From contig NZ_FQWM01000005.1 of assembly GCF_900129685.1 (NCBI RefSeq), forward strand, positions 69,501-133,500: a stretch of 64,000 nucleotides of DNA, written 5' to 3'. The position numbers and the translations under genes are program-made. Origin of the DNA: Cognatishimia maritima (GTDB taxonomy: Bacteria; Pseudomonadota; Alphaproteobacteria; Rhodobacterales; Rhodobacteraceae). The notes under the pieces were generated by a model. The model did not search any database and was not told the DNA's origin. It saw only the letters and a program-made list of their open reading frames with translations. Shown here piece by piece: positions 44,773-53,495 of this stretch (position 1 is its first letter; the number at the start of each line of letters is the position of its first letter).

Positions 44773-46101
44773 CTACTGCAAGCAGCTTTCCACAGCCGCC
44801 GCGACCCGCAAAAGACGCGCCTCGCCAAAGGGTTGGCCAAGGATCATCAGGCCACAGCTTGCAGCGCCCGTCGGCAATGAGATCGCGCTGAGGCCCAGAA
44901 GGTTACCGATACGCGTGTTGCGGAGGGCAAGGATGTTTTCGGTCACGTAATAGTCGGGGTCGTTTTCCAGCCGTTGCAAATTCGGCGGCATGTTTGGCGT
45001 GGTGGGGCAGAGCACCCCATCAAAGCCAGCAACGCGCCTGTTCCAACGCAGGCGCGCGGTTTCAAGCGACTGCCACGCGGCCACATAATCCGCGCCAGGC
45101 ACCTGCCGGCCCAAACGGAAACGTTCCAGAATTTCTGCAAACATCAGATGCGGATTAGCCTCGATCACGTCCTTCCATGTGCCGTAGGCCTCTGCGGTGA
45201 ACAGTGTTCCGGTCAGCGCCATTGCATCGGCCACCTCTGCGGCGCGGATCGATATGATCTCAGCGCCTGCTTTGCGCAATTTTTCCACGCTCTCATCAAA
45301 GGCGATCATGGGCGCGGCCCTAACGTCATCAAGCGCAATGGTCTCTAGCACGGCAAATCGCTTGCCCTGCAGGGCAGCACCGCGCAAATCCACCGGTGCC
45401 TGCCCGGTCAAAGCGGCCAACCCAAGAGCGGCATCCTCCACCGTCCGACAAAGGGGACCCATGGTATCAAATTTCGGACAAAGCGGGACGGCACCTTGGG
45501 TCGACACAAGCCCGGCAGTGGTTTTTAGCCCCACAAGATCATTCCAAGCCGAGGGAACGCGGACTGACCCCCCGGTGTCAGAGCCGATGCCCATGGCCGC
45601 AAGTCCAAAGGCAACCGACGCCGCAGCACCAGAGCTTGATCCACCCGGCGCGGCGCTTAGGTCATTCACACAGGGTGGCGTGGCCGTAATGGGGTTCAGT
45701 CCCAGCCCGGAAAACGCCAGTTCCGACATATGGGTTTTACCAAGGCAGACCAAACCGAGGCTGCTTGCCGTCTTGAGCGCGGCCGCGTCTTTGGTAGGGA
45801 CACGGTCTTTCAGCAGCGCAGAGCCTGCTTCTGTCGCTACACCAGCTGTATCAAACAGGTCCTTCCAGCTGACAGGCACCCCGTCCAAGGGTGACAAACG
45901 CAGCCCTGCACGGGCCCGCTCGGCGGCAGCTTCGGCTTCGGCCATGGCGCGATCATGGGTGACACGCGCATAAATCCGGTCGCGCATATCGTGGCTGTCA
46001 ATTGCGCCCAAAAAAGCCTGCGTCAAAGCGACAGGATCAATCGACCCATTTCCAATTCCACGCCCCAATTGCGCCGCGCTCATCTTCAACCAGTCGAACA
46101 T
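44773..46101 (-). CDS. Amidase (amidase signature family)
   Basis: This 442-residue enzyme hydrolyses a carboxamide. The Ser-cisSer-Lys triad of the amidase-signature family is visible: K80 in VSWKDLFDT, the cis-serine at S156 or S157 in GGSSSGAAAS and the nucleophile S179 in GSDTGGSVR. The remaining length is normal for this family and no signal peptide is present. GatA is unlikely, because gatB and gatC are not adjacent and the C-terminal half is diverged; a small-molecule amidase is more probable. The ATG at 46101 follows a GGAG site; an in-frame upstream TTG was rejected. It is divergent from the UbiH-family gene. Confidence 0.92.
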   Translation of the reverse strand: MFDWLKMSAAQLGRGIGNGSIDPVALTQAFLGAIDSHDMRDRIYARVTHDRAMAEAEAAAERARAGLRLSPLDGVPVSWKDLFDTAGVATEAGSALLKDRVPTKDAAALKTASSLGLVCLGKTHMSELAFSGLGLNPITATPPCVNDLSAAPGGSSSGAAASVAFGLAAMGIGSDTGGSVRVPSAWNDLVGLKTTAGLVSTQGAVPLCPKFDTMGPLCRTVEDAALGLAALTGQAPVDLRGAALQGKRFAVLETIALDDVRAAPMIAFDESVEKLRKAGAEIISIRAAEVADAMALTGTLFTAEAYGTWKDVIEANPHLMFAEILERFRLGRQVPGADYVAAWQSLETARLRWNRRVAGFDGVLCPTTPNMPPNLQRLENDPDYYVTENILALRNTRIGNLLGLSAISLPTGAASCGLMILGQPFGEARLLRVAAAVESCLQ

Positions 46102-46181
46102 GTGGTCTCCTTCACTGTTTGCGGACGGTAGCGGCCCCAAGGCGCATGGACAATCCCGAAGTCATGCACATATTGAAGGGC

Positions 46182-47396
46182 ATGGATTATGACTGCGATA
46201 TTCTCATTGCCGGTGGCGGGCTGAATGGCCCGGCCTTGGCGCTCGGCCTCGCACAAAAAGGCTTTTCTGTCATCATGGTGGATGCGCGGGCGAAACGCGC
46301 GCGGGCCGACAGCAATTTTGACGGACGGGGCTATGCGCTGGCACTGGCCTCTAAGCGCCTGTTGAATGCGCTCGGCGTTTGGGATGACGTCGCGAAAGAC
46401 GCGCAACCAATGCTGGACATCAAAGTCAGCGATGGCCGCGCTGGCGAGGGCCCCTCCCCTTTCTTTCTGCACTTTGACCACGCCGAACTGGAAGAAGGCC
46501 CCATGGGCTTTATGGTCGAAGATCGCTTCTTGTACCGCGCCTTTCTTTCGGCGGTTGAAGAAGAAAGCGATATCACCACACTGAACGAAGACAGCGTCAT
46601 AGCGCAGGACATCTTTGCTGACGGTGTGACCGTTAGCTTGGCGTCAGGCAAAGCAGTGAATACACGGCTTCTGGTCGGCTGCGACGGGCGTCAAAGCGGG
46701 GTGGCGCAGCGCGCAGGTATCAAACGCACCGGGTGGGAATACGGCCAAACGGCGCTTGTCTGCGCGATTGAACATGAACGGCCTCACAACGGCGTGGCGC
46801 ATCAGTTTTTTATGCCGCCCGGACCGCTTGCGATCCTGCCTTTGCCCGGCAATCGCAGTTCCATTGTCTGGACGGAAACGGATGAGATGGCCAAAGCCAT
46901 CAACGCGCTAAGTGATGACGACTATATGGACGTCTTGCGCCCCCGGTTCGGAGACTTCCTAGGAGAGATTTCGCTGGCTGGTGCACGGTTCACTTATCCG
47001 CTGGGACTGACCGTCGCGAACGAGTTTGTGTCAGAACGCGTAGCGCTCGTAGGTGATGCGGCACACGGCATGCACCCAATCGCTGGACAGGGCCTGAACG
47101 CTGGTCTCCGCGATGTTGGGGCGATGGTTGATGTGTTGACAGAAGCAAGACAGCGCGGAGAAGACTTTGCTACGCTGCAAGTGCTTGAACGGTATCAACA
47201 ATGGCGCCGTTTTGATGTGCAGGCCATGGTGGCCGCTACGGACCTCAGCAACCGGATATTCTCTAACGACAATCCAATTCTGCGCGCGGGTCGCGATATC
47301 GGGCTTGGCGTGATCAACCGCCTACCCATGGCGCGTCGGCAGTTTATGAGAGAGGCTGCTGGCCTGACCGGAGATTTGCCAAGCCTGATGCGCTAG
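46182..47396 (+). CDS. UbiH/UbiF/COQ6-family FAD monooxygenase
   Basis: This protein of about 404 residues is a flavin hydroxylase of the ubiquinone pathway family, which oxidises the aromatic ring of the quinone precursor. It has the N-terminal FAD motif LIAGGGLNGPALALGL, the middle VGCDGRQSG motif and the C-terminal VALVGDAAHGMHPIAGQGLNAGLRD motif. The frame is open far upstream (to 46002), overlapping the amidase gene on the other strand. I chose the ATG at 46182 (MDYDCDILIAGG) because GAAGGG lies at the right distance; ATGs at 46146 and 46164 remain possible. Which ring position it hydroxylates cannot be told from sequence. Confidence 0.9.
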   Translation: MDYDCDILIAGGGLNGPALALGLAQKGFSVIMVDARAKRARADSNFDGRGYALALASKRLLNALGVWDDVAKDAQPMLDIKVSDGRAGEGPSPFFLHFDHAELEEGPMGFMVEDRFLYRAFLSAVEEESDITTLNEDSVIAQDIFADGVTVSLASGKAVNTRLLVGCDGRQSGVAQRAGIKRTGWEYGQTALVCAIEHERPHNGVAHQFFMPPGPLAILPLPGNRSSIVWTETDEMAKAINALSDDDYMDVLRPRFGDFLGEISLAGARFTYPLGLTVANEFVSERVALVGDAAHGMHPIAGQGLNAGLRDVGAMVDVLTEARQRGEDFATLQVLERYQQWRRFDVQAMVAATDLSNRIFSNDNPILRAGRDIGLGVINRLPMARRQFMREAAGLTGDLPSLMR

Positions 47397-47398
47397 CG

Positions 47399-47581
47399 TT
47401 ATTCTAGCGGCGTTGCCTCTGACACCAGCATGATCGGGATGCCGTTGCGAATGGGATAGGCCAGCGATGCTGCCTTAGAGACCAGCACCTGCTTTTCGGC
47501 GTCATATTCCAGAAGCGTCTGTGTTTGCGGGCAAATCAGCGCTTCGAGCATCTTTCGGTCAAAACCGGGCGTATCACTCAT
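47399..47581 (-). CDS. Trm112 family protein
   Basis: This 60-residue protein matches the Trm112/UPF0434 (YcaR) family: [16 protein letters not shown] followed by [17 protein letters not shown]. Eukaryotic Trm112 activates several methyltransferases acting on RNA and protein; bacterial members are thought to play a similar helper role, but partners are not established. The usual second zinc-type cysteine pair is incomplete here. Its ATG overlaps the stop of the LON-domain gene (ATGA), so the pair is translationally coupled. It faces the UbiH-family gene tail to tail with two bases between. Confidence 0.9.
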   Translation of the reverse strand: MSDTPGFDRKMLEALICPQTQTLLEYDAEKQVLVSKAASLAYPIRNGIPIMLVSEATPLE

Positions 47582-48213
47582 TGCATTCGGTCCTCTGTGT
47601 CACCGCCAAGCAATGCAAACTCAAGCAGTGTCGTCAAAATCTTGCGTCGCTCAGCCAGCGATTTCGCTTCGAGCATGGCTTGCTTATCTTCAACCTGCAG
47701 TTCCAGCAACATGGCAAGCGAATTGATCAGCATTTCGTCATCCGCTTCTTTCATAGCGTCCCAGTCCGTCGACAGAGCCTGCGCATCAAAATATTTCTGC
47801 AATAAGCCCAGGAAGCTCGCGCGCTGAAATTCTGGGTCATGCTCATGCATGCCTAGATCGCGGTCATAATCCTGCCAATCCACCAAACAGCGACGATAGG
47901 CTTGAAACCCGGCTTCTTCTTTGAGAATCCGAAAGCGCGAGACGCCCGCCAACGTGATCATATAGCGCCCATCCTCGGTTTCTGAAAACTGGGTGACGCG
48001 CCCGGCACAGCCAATGCGATGCAGCGTGTTGTCGCTGTTGGGCAAGGGCTGCACCATGCCGATCAGCCGGTGGCGCGATTTCAGGCAATCATCCAACATC
48101 GCGAGGTAGCGCGGCTCAAATATATGCAGCGGCAGCCGAGCGCGCGGCAGCAGCAATGCGCCCGGCAAAGGGAACACTGGCAAGGTCTCTGGCAAATCTG
48201 CGGCTTTGAACAT
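47578..48213 (-). CDS. LON substrate-binding-domain protein
   Basis: This 211-residue protein consists of the N-terminal (substrate-binding) domain of Lon protease without ATPase or protease parts. [30 protein letters not shown] is diagnostic, and ISRVRIL-like [10 protein letters not shown] and the helical C-terminus follow. Such stand-alone proteins may bind unfolded proteins or modulate proteolysis; the function is not known. I took the ATG at 48213; the frame is open from a TTG at 48240, immediately after the YbbN-like stop. It is part of a leftward set with the YbbN-like gene upstream and Trm112-like downstream. Confidence 0.9.
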   Translation of the reverse strand: MFKAADLPETLPVFPLPGALLLPRARLPLHIFEPRYLAMLDDCLKSRHRLIGMVQPLPNSDNTLHRIGCAGRVTQFSETEDGRYMITLAGVSRFRILKEEAGFQAYRRCLVDWQDYDRDLGMHEHDPEFQRASFLGLLQKYFDAQALSTDWDAMKEADDEMLINSLAMLLELQVEDKQAMLEAKSLAERRKILTTLLEFALLGGDTEDRMQ

Positions 48214-48240
48214 GCCTGAAAGTTTAGCGCGCTGCGCCAA

Positions 48241-49155
48241 TTAGGCAAATATCATAGAACTTAGACGACGACGCCCATTCAACACCACCGGATCTTGCGG
48301 TTTCAGCGCTTCAAAGATCGTGAAAAGCTGTGCCTTTGCAGCGCCATCGTTCCATTCGCGATCCCGGCGGAAAAGCTCTAGAAGTTCTTCGACTGCAGCT
48401 TCGGCGTCGCCGGTTGCATGCAGCGCCTGGGCCAAATCAAACCGCGCTTGGTGATTGTCTGCGTCAGCCTCGACCACTGCACGCAACTCATCCACCGGAC
48501 CCGCATCTGATGCTTGACGCGCCAGTTCGATCTGCGCGCGCACGGCTTCGATTTCTGGTGCTTCGGCAATCTCAGCCGGGGCGCCGTTTAACACGGCTTC
48601 GGCTTGATCGACGTCATCCATCGCAAGATGACACCGGGCAAGCCCCGCAAAGGCTGCGGCACTATTTGGGTCCTCGCCTAAGATGGCCGCGAATGTCTGC
48701 GCCGCATCGGTCACTGCGCCTTGCTCCAGCATTTCTTCAGCCGCTTCCAGCGCCTCGCCAAGGCCACCATCAGCTTGACCGCCGCCCTGCTCTACCACGC
48801 GGGCAACAAAAGCGTCGATTTCGCTTGGGGGAACTGCACCTTGAAAGCCATCAACGGGCTGACCTTTGTAAAAGGCATAGACCGTGGGGATAGATTGCAC
48901 GCGCATCTGGCCGGCAATCATCTGGTTTTCGTCCACATTCACCTTGGCCATTCTCACGGCACCCTTGGCCTTGGTCACCGCAGCTTCCAGAGCCGGGCCA
49001 AGCGTTTTGCAAGGGCCGCACCAAGGGGCCCAGAAATCCACAATCACCGGCACCTCTTGCGAGGCTTCGACAACGTCTTGCATAAACGTCGCCTCGGACA
49101 CGTCTTTGATCAAATCAGCGGCGGGTGCGGCGGCACCTTGTCCAAGTTCCAACAT
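48241..49155 (-). CDS. Thioredoxin-domain co-chaperone (YbbN/CnoX-like)
   Basis: This 304-residue protein has an N-terminal thioredoxin domain (about 18-125) with active-site WCGPC (C46 and C49), followed by tetratricopeptide-like helical repeats (about 130-300). The arrangement is that of YbbN/CnoX, a holdase that protects unfolded proteins and can hand them to chaperonins. Unlike E. coli CnoX (SQHC), this one keeps the standard CGPC pair and should be redox-active. It lies 83 bp downstream of xth and just upstream of the LON-domain gene, suggesting a protein quality-control group. The ATG at 49155 is clear. Confidence 0.92.
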   Translation of the reverse strand: MLELGQGAAAPAADLIKDVSEATFMQDVVEASQEVPVIVDFWAPWCGPCKTLGPALEAAVTKAKGAVRMAKVNVDENQMIAGQMRVQSIPTVYAFYKGQPVDGFQGAVPPSEIDAFVARVVEQGGGQADGGLGEALEAAEEMLEQGAVTDAAQTFAAILGEDPNSAAAFAGLARCHLAMDDVDQAEAVLNGAPAEIAEAPEIEAVRAQIELARQASDAGPVDELRAVVEADADNHQARFDLAQALHATGDAEAAVEELLELFRRDREWNDGAAKAQLFTIFEALKPQDPVVLNGRRRLSSMIFA

Positions 49156-49238
49156 CGTCTTTGTTCCCCAATTAGTCGTCAGGCCCTATATGGCGCTTCA
49201 ATGTGCGGCTGCCAAGGTGTGCCGCGCGTTTGCCGAGA

Positions 49239-50027
49239 TCAGAGATCAAATGTCGCAAGAACCGGGGCGTGATCGCTTGGCTTTTCCCAGCCCCGCGCAT
49301 CGCGCAAGATCGCACTGGAATGGCCCGCATTGGAAATATCTGATGTGGCCCAGATATGATCCAACCGACGGCCCTTATCAGCAGCGTCCCAATCGCGTGC
49401 GCGATAACTCCACCAGCTATAAAGCAGACCCTCGGGTATATCCTGACGCGTAATATCGACCCAATCACCAGCGTCTTGCGTTTCCGCCAGATGCTCGACC
49501 TCTATCGGTGTGTGGCTAACGATCTTCAAAAGCTTCTTGTGATCCCAAACGTCATCTTCGCGTGGCGCAATGTTCAAGTCCCCGACCAGTATCGATTTTT
49601 TCGGCTTTTCTTGGCGAAACCAATCCCGCATGTCTGTGAGGTAATCGAGTTTCTGTCCGAACTTTTCATTGATCTCACGGTCCGGCTTGTCGCCCCCAGC
49701 GGGCACGTAAAAGTTGTGGATTGTCACACCGTTTTCCAAAGTGCCCGCGATGTGCCGCGCGTGGCCCAGTTGAGCGAAATCCTCGCTCCCTGCCTCGACC
49801 ATCGGAATTTTGGACAGGATCGCCACACCGTTATAACCCTTTTGACCACGTGCAACCATGTGTGTGTAGCCAAGCGCGCGAAACCCCTCCATCGGGATTT
49901 TTTCAACCGGACTTTTGCATTCCTGCAGACAGAGCACATCAGGCGCGTTCTCACTCAGAAGCTTGAGCACAATCGGCTCGCGCAGGCGGACAGAGTTGAT
50001 ATTCCAAGTCGCGAGTGAAAATGACAT
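49239..50027 (-). CDS. xth: Exodeoxyribonuclease III
   Basis: ExoIII is an AP endonuclease and 3' exonuclease of base-excision repair. The 262-residue protein has the endonuclease/exonuclease/phosphatase fold with WNINSVR near the start, the metal-binding glutamate in VLCLQECK, DYVPAGG-like NFYVPAGG, LVGDLNIAP, RLDHIWAT and the terminal SDHAPVLATF catalytic histidine motif. The length is standard and the ATG at 50027 is clear. It lies downstream of the terminator that follows the response regulator gene, so it probably has its own promoter, and is followed by the YbbN-like gene. Confidence 0.96.
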   Translation of the reverse strand: MSFSLATWNINSVRLREPIVLKLLSENAPDVLCLQECKSPVEKIPMEGFRALGYTHMVARGQKGYNGVAILSKIPMVEAGSEDFAQLGHARHIAGTLENGVTIHNFYVPAGGDKPDREINEKFGQKLDYLTDMRDWFRQEKPKKSILVGDLNIAPREDDVWDHKKLLKIVSHTPIEVEHLAETQDAGDWVDITRQDIPEGLLYSWWSYRARDWDAADKGRRLDHIWATSDISNAGHSSAILRDARGWEKPSDHAPVLATFDL

Positions 50028-50106
50028 TGCTGGCTCCAGAAGTTCACGGTTTGTGCCAAACTAGACAAACCCAAGGCGTCACGCCACCGCAATCCGAATG
50101 TTGTGC

Positions 50107-50136
50107 AAAAAAAGAGGTCCGGAACATGTCCGGACC
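50107..50136 (-). terminator. Intrinsic terminator downstream of cenR
   Basis: On the minus strand GGTCCGGA and TCCGGACC (50116-50136) form an 8-bp stem around five bases, followed by TC and a T7 run (50107-50113). It lies about 150 bases beyond the cenR stop and separates it from xth. Confidence 0.92.
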
Positions 50137-50190
50137 AGTCCAACAGGGAGGTACATATCTTAACCCGGATATGCGCGGTGTCTCATATTA
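50107..50190 (-). ncRNA. Candidate small RNA or structured 3' UTR of cenR
   Basis: Between cenR and xth the minus strand can fold into two hairpins: CATATC/GATATG with an 8-base loop (50154-50173) and the terminator stem (50116-50136). The 17 bases between them read TACCTCCCTGTTGGACT, containing a single-stranded CCTCCC able to pair with ribosome-binding sites. This architecture resembles anti-Shine-Dalgarno sRNAs of alphaproteobacteria. I found no convincing independent promoter, so it may be released from the cenR transcript. The 5' boundary is a guess. Confidence 0.4.
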
Positions 50191-50283
50191 ATACTACATG
50201 GGTGCCATGAGTCCTCTTGCCAAGTCAACGCAGGCAATAATTTTTGCGCTGACCTGTTGCAGAAGAAACTCATCCCATAGTTG

Positions 50284-50970
50284 TTAGGCCACCAAACGGT
50301 ATCCGCCGCTCTCTGTCACCAGCAGACGCGCATTTGAGGGATCAGGCTCAATTTTTTGACGCAGGCGGTAGATGTGGGTTTCAAGCGTGTGGGTCGTGAC
50401 GCCAGCGTTATAGCCCCAAACCTCATGCAGCAGCACATCCCGCGCGACCACGCCATCGGTGCTGCGATACAGGTACTTCAGGATATTGGTTTCTTTTTCG
50501 GTGAGGCGAATTTTCTTGTCGTCCTCCGTCACCAGCATCTTCATCGCCGGTTTGAACGTGTATGGCCCAAGGGTAAACACGGCGTCTTCGCTTTGCTCAT
50601 GCTGGCGAAGCTGCGCGCGGATGCGGGCCAAAAGGACGGGGAATTTGAAGGGTTTAGAGACGTAGTCATTCGCACCAGCGTCCAGACCCAAGATGGTGTC
50701 TGCGTCGGTATCATGGCCAGTCAGCATCAAGATCGGGCTTTTCACGCCTTGTTTACGCATCAGACGGCAGAGTTCGCGCCCATCTGTATCGGGCAGACCG
50801 ACGTCAAGGATGATCAGATCATAAAGACCTTCCTTGGCGCGGGCCATCGCCTCACTGCCATTCCCGGCTTCGAACACATCGAAGTCTTCGGTCATCACCA
50901 ACTGTTCCGACAGCGCCTCGCGCAGATCGTCATCGTCATCAACCAGCAAAATTCTCTTGAGCTGTCCCAT
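50284..50970 (-). CDS. cenR: OmpR-family response regulator (CenR-like)
   Basis: This 228-residue response regulator has a receiver domain (about 1-120) with the acidic pocket DDDDD at 11-15, phospho-acceptor D56 in LIILDVGLPD, T in MLTGHD and K in SKPF. A winged-helix DNA-binding domain follows (about 130-228; LTEKETNILKYLY, THTLETHIYRLRQKIEPD). It resembles CenR, which regulates the cell envelope and division in alphaproteobacteria; the histidine kinase is not adjacent, as is common for CenR. The ATG at 50970 follows GGAGACG; the frame is open to 51081 but that part is not conserved. The name is by recollected similarity and less certain than the family. Confidence 0.85.
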   Translation of the reverse strand: MGQLKRILLVDDDDDLREALSEQLVMTEDFDVFEAGNGSEAMARAKEGLYDLIILDVGLPDTDGRELCRLMRKQGVKSPILMLTGHDTDADTILGLDAGANDYVSKPFKFPVLLARIRAQLRQHEQSEDAVFTLGPYTFKPAMKMLVTEDDKKIRLTEKETNILKYLYRSTDGVVARDVLLHEVWGYNAGVTTHTLETHIYRLRQKIEPDPSNARLLVTESGGYRLVA

Positions 50971-51132
50971 CGGGCGTCTCCGTGTTTCTGTTTCCAAAGA
51001 CTTGCGCCCGGTGCGGCGCATTCTCAAGGTATGCTGCAATAAATTCACGCCGTCGTGTAAATGCGTGTGGAAATGTTTCACAATGCTTCAAAAGAGGCTA
51101 CATCAAGCAGGCTGAAACGGGACGAGGCGCAT

Positions 51133-52224
51133 ATGAGTTTTGCACCTGACATTTTAGAACGTCTGGCCCGCGCCCGCGCGGACCTGCGCATGGGCGTGCC
51201 CATTCTGGTGCTGGATCAGGCGCAAGCTTTCATGGTTCTGGCTTCAGAAACCATTTCAGATCAACGCCTTGCCGCTGCGCAGGCGCTTTCCAACGACCTA
51301 GTGCTTGTCTTGACCGCCCGCCGCGCAGAGACCTTAAAGGCCCGTGCCTATGACGCAGATCTCGCGCGCATCAGGATGAGCCGCGACGCGACAACCGACT
51401 GGGTGCGTTGCGTTTCCGATCCGGCAGATGACCTGAATACGCCCTTCAAAGGCCCCTTCCAATCGCAACGCGGCGGCGATGCATCGTTACATTTGATGGC
51501 TTTGAATCTGGTCAAATCGGCGCAATTGTTACCGTCTGTTGTCATGCTGCCCGTTGATGACCCGGCAAACTTTGCCTTGGCAAACGGGCTGACGGTGATT
51601 CCGAAGGTCTTAGCCGAACCCTATCTCTTGGCCTCTAGCCCAATGAACCCCGTCGTCAACGCGCGCCTCCCGATGCGCGCGGCACAGGCCGGACGTCTGC
51701 ATATTTTCCGCCCGGATGACGGCGGAGAGGAGCACTATGTCATCGAAATCGGTCGCCCGGATCGCAGTAAGCCTGTGTTGGCGCGGCTGCATTCGGCCTG
51801 TTTCACCGGGGATGTACTGGGATCATTGAAATGCGATTGCGGCCCGCAGCTAAACGCCGCGTTGGCGCAGATGGGGTCGGAGGGCGAAGGCATCTTGCTT
51901 TACCTCAATCAAGAGGGCCGCGGCATTGGCCTTGCCAACAAAATGCGGGCGTATTCTCTGCAGGATCAGGGATTTGATACGGTCGAAGCCAACCACCGCC
52001 TCGGATTTGAAGACGATGAACGCGACTTCAGGATTGGTGCCAATATCCTGAAGAAGCTCGGCTTCTCCTCTGTCCGCCTGCTCACAAACAATCCACGCAA
52101 GATCAAGATGATGGAGTGCACAGGAATCAGCGTTCCTGAACGTGTGCCGCTGCGCGTGGGTGAGAACGCCCATAACAGCGACTACTTGGCGACCAAAGCT
52201 TCTAAGTCCGGGCACCTGCTTTGA
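51133..52224 (+). CDS. ribA: GTP cyclohydrolase II
   Basis: RibA converts GTP to the pyrimidine precursor of riboflavin. The 363-residue protein has its catalytic domain in about residues 180-350, with zinc ligands C223, C234 and C236 in [18 protein letters not shown] and the [11 protein letters not shown] loop. The N-terminal 175 residues are unusual: they occupy the place of a RibB-like domain but lack the acidic signature of DHBP synthase, so this half is probably not catalytic. The ATG at 51133 follows GACGAGG; the frame is open from 51061. The L,D-transpeptidase gene starts inside its stop codon (TTGA). No FMN riboswitch is seen upstream. Confidence 0.93.
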   Translation: MSFAPDILERLARARADLRMGVPILVLDQAQAFMVLASETISDQRLAAAQALSNDLVLVLTARRAETLKARAYDADLARIRMSRDATTDWVRCVSDPADDLNTPFKGPFQSQRGGDASLHLMALNLVKSAQLLPSVVMLPVDDPANFALANGLTVIPKVLAEPYLLASSPMNPVVNARLPMRAAQAGRLHIFRPDDGGEEHYVIEIGRPDRSKPVLARLHSACFTGDVLGSLKCDCGPQLNAALAQMGSEGEGILLYLNQEGRGIGLANKMRAYSLQDQGFDTVEANHRLGFEDDERDFRIGANILKKLGFSSVRLLTNNPRKIKMMECTGISVPERVPLRVGENAHNSDYLATKASKSGHLL

Positions 52225-52730
52225 GTGATCTGACCGTCACCCCAACCGGGCTGCGTTTTCTTGGGTATAGGTTTCCCTGCGTTGTCGGCAAAGGCGGGAT
52301 CAAAACAGACAAACGCGAAGGGGATGGGGCAACACCGGTCGGGCAACACCGGATCGTTGGGATCTTCTATCGCCCGGATCGAATTTCTCAGCCACAGCCA
52401 TGGGCGGAACCCATTGGGCTATCGGACCTTTGGTCAGATGCCAGCGGGCACCGGGACTATAATCATCACGTCCGCAAACCCTATACGCACAGCCACGAAG
52501 CCTTGCGGCGCGCAGATCCGCTTTACGATCTGATATTAGTAACAGACTACAATTGGCCAGATTCCGTTGCGGGCAAAGGATCGGCGATATTCCTGCACCA
52601 ATGGCGTCGTCCTGGCTGGCCGACCGAAGGCTGCATTGCCCTTCGACGCGGCCATCTCCGCTGGATTGCAGAGCGGGTTGAGCAAGGTGCTACGTTGATT
52701 GTGCCCGAGGCCTTAGCGGATCAGCCGTAA
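52221..52730 (+). CDS. L,D-transpeptidase family protein without signal peptide
   Basis: This 169-residue protein is a YkuD-type L,D-transpeptidase domain. The catalytic motif is H126 in [20 protein letters not shown], with nucleophile C138 and R142. Such enzymes crosslink peptidoglycan stem peptides or attach lipoproteins, and normally act in the periplasm. Here no signal peptide is visible and the start is a TTG overlapping the ribA stop (TTGA), so export is unexplained. It may use another route, may act on a cytoplasmic substrate, or the real N-terminus may differ. It ends overlapping the convergent YggS gene by ten bases. Confidence 0.88.
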   Translation: MSDLTVTPTGLRFLGYRFPCVVGKGGIKTDKREGDGATPVGQHRIVGIFYRPDRISQPQPWAEPIGLSDLWSDASGHRDYNHHVRKPYTHSHEALRRADPLYDLILVTDYNWPDSVAGKGSAIFLHQWRRPGWPTEGCIALRRGHLRWIAERVEQGATLIVPEALADQP

Positions 52731-53374
52731 TCGCGCGCGCCAAAAATTGCGGAGCCAACCCGCACATGCGTCGCGCCCAAAGCAACCGCCTTTTCAAAAT
52801 CGCCACTCATCCCCATGGATAGGCCCGCAACGCCATTACGTTCTGCAATCTTGCGCATAAGCGCGAAATGCAGGCTGGGTTCTTCGTCTACCGGCGGAAT
52901 GCACATCAGGCCCACAATGGGCAGATCAAGCGCGCGGCAGTCCGAGATAAAGGCATCCGCGTCGGCAGGCAAAACGCCCGCTTTTTGCTCTTCCTCACCG
53001 GTGTTCACCTGAATGAACAGATCGGGGCAGTGGCCCAGTTCCTGCGCCAGCCGGGCGATGGTATTGGCAAGCTTTGGCCGATCCAGAGAATGGATAGCTT
53101 CAAACAACTGCATCGCCTGTCGCGCTTTGTTGGTCTGGAGCGGACCCAGCAGGTGCACCTTGGCATCCGGGTAGGTCTCTTGAAACGCAGGCCATTTTCC
53201 GGCTGCTTCCTGCACTTTGTTTTCACCAAACAAACGATGCCCTTCGTCCAGCACCGCCTCAACCCGTTCGTTGGGCTGCACCTTAGACACCGCAATCAAC
53301 TGCGTCACGCCGGGCGCACGACCTGCGGCCTCTTCGGCTTTCAGAATGCGCGCTTGAATTTCGGAAAGAGACAT
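52721..53374 (-). CDS. YggS family pyridoxal-phosphate homeostasis protein
   Basis: This 217-residue PLP-binding protein has the alanine-racemase-like barrel of the YggS/PROSC family, which buffers intracellular pyridoxal phosphate and affects amino-acid metabolism without known catalysis. The cofactor lysine is K31 in LIAVSKVQP; HLLGPLQTNKAR, LFIQVNTGEE, GLMCIPP and LSMGMSGDFEKAV are all family motifs. The ATG at 53374 is preferred to a frame extension reaching 53440. It follows the porin terminator region and overlaps the L,D-transpeptidase gene tail to tail. Confidence 0.95.
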   Translation of the reverse strand: MSLSEIQARILKAEEAAGRAPGVTQLIAVSKVQPNERVEAVLDEGHRLFGENKVQEAAGKWPAFQETYPDAKVHLLGPLQTNKARQAMQLFEAIHSLDRPKLANTIARLAQELGHCPDLFIQVNTGEEEQKAGVLPADADAFISDCRALDLPIVGLMCIPPVDEEPSLHFALMRKIAERNGVAGLSMGMSGDFEKAVALGATHVRVGSAIFGARDYG

Positions 53375-53436
53375 TTGCTTTGCCCGCCGGTTGTTATCGC
53401 CATTTCGGTTTGAACGGCACAAAACATCATCTGCGG

Positions 53437-53470
53437 GCAAAAGAAAAGGGCAGGTCCGAGGACCTGCCCT
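53437..53470 (-). terminator. Intrinsic terminator after the porin gene
   Basis: On the minus strand AGGGCAGGTCC pairs with GGACCTGCCCT (53447-53470) with a two-base loop, followed by TTTCTTTTGC. The long GC-rich stem suits a strongly expressed outer-membrane protein gene. Confidence 0.9.
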
Positions 53471-53495
53471 AATTTGGGATCTTCAGCTTCTAAAA

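Noticed and set aside
46002-46181. 60-residue N-terminal extension of the UbiH-family gene
   Set aside because: It overlaps the divergent amidase gene, and the ATG at 46182 has a good ribosome site next to the FAD motif.
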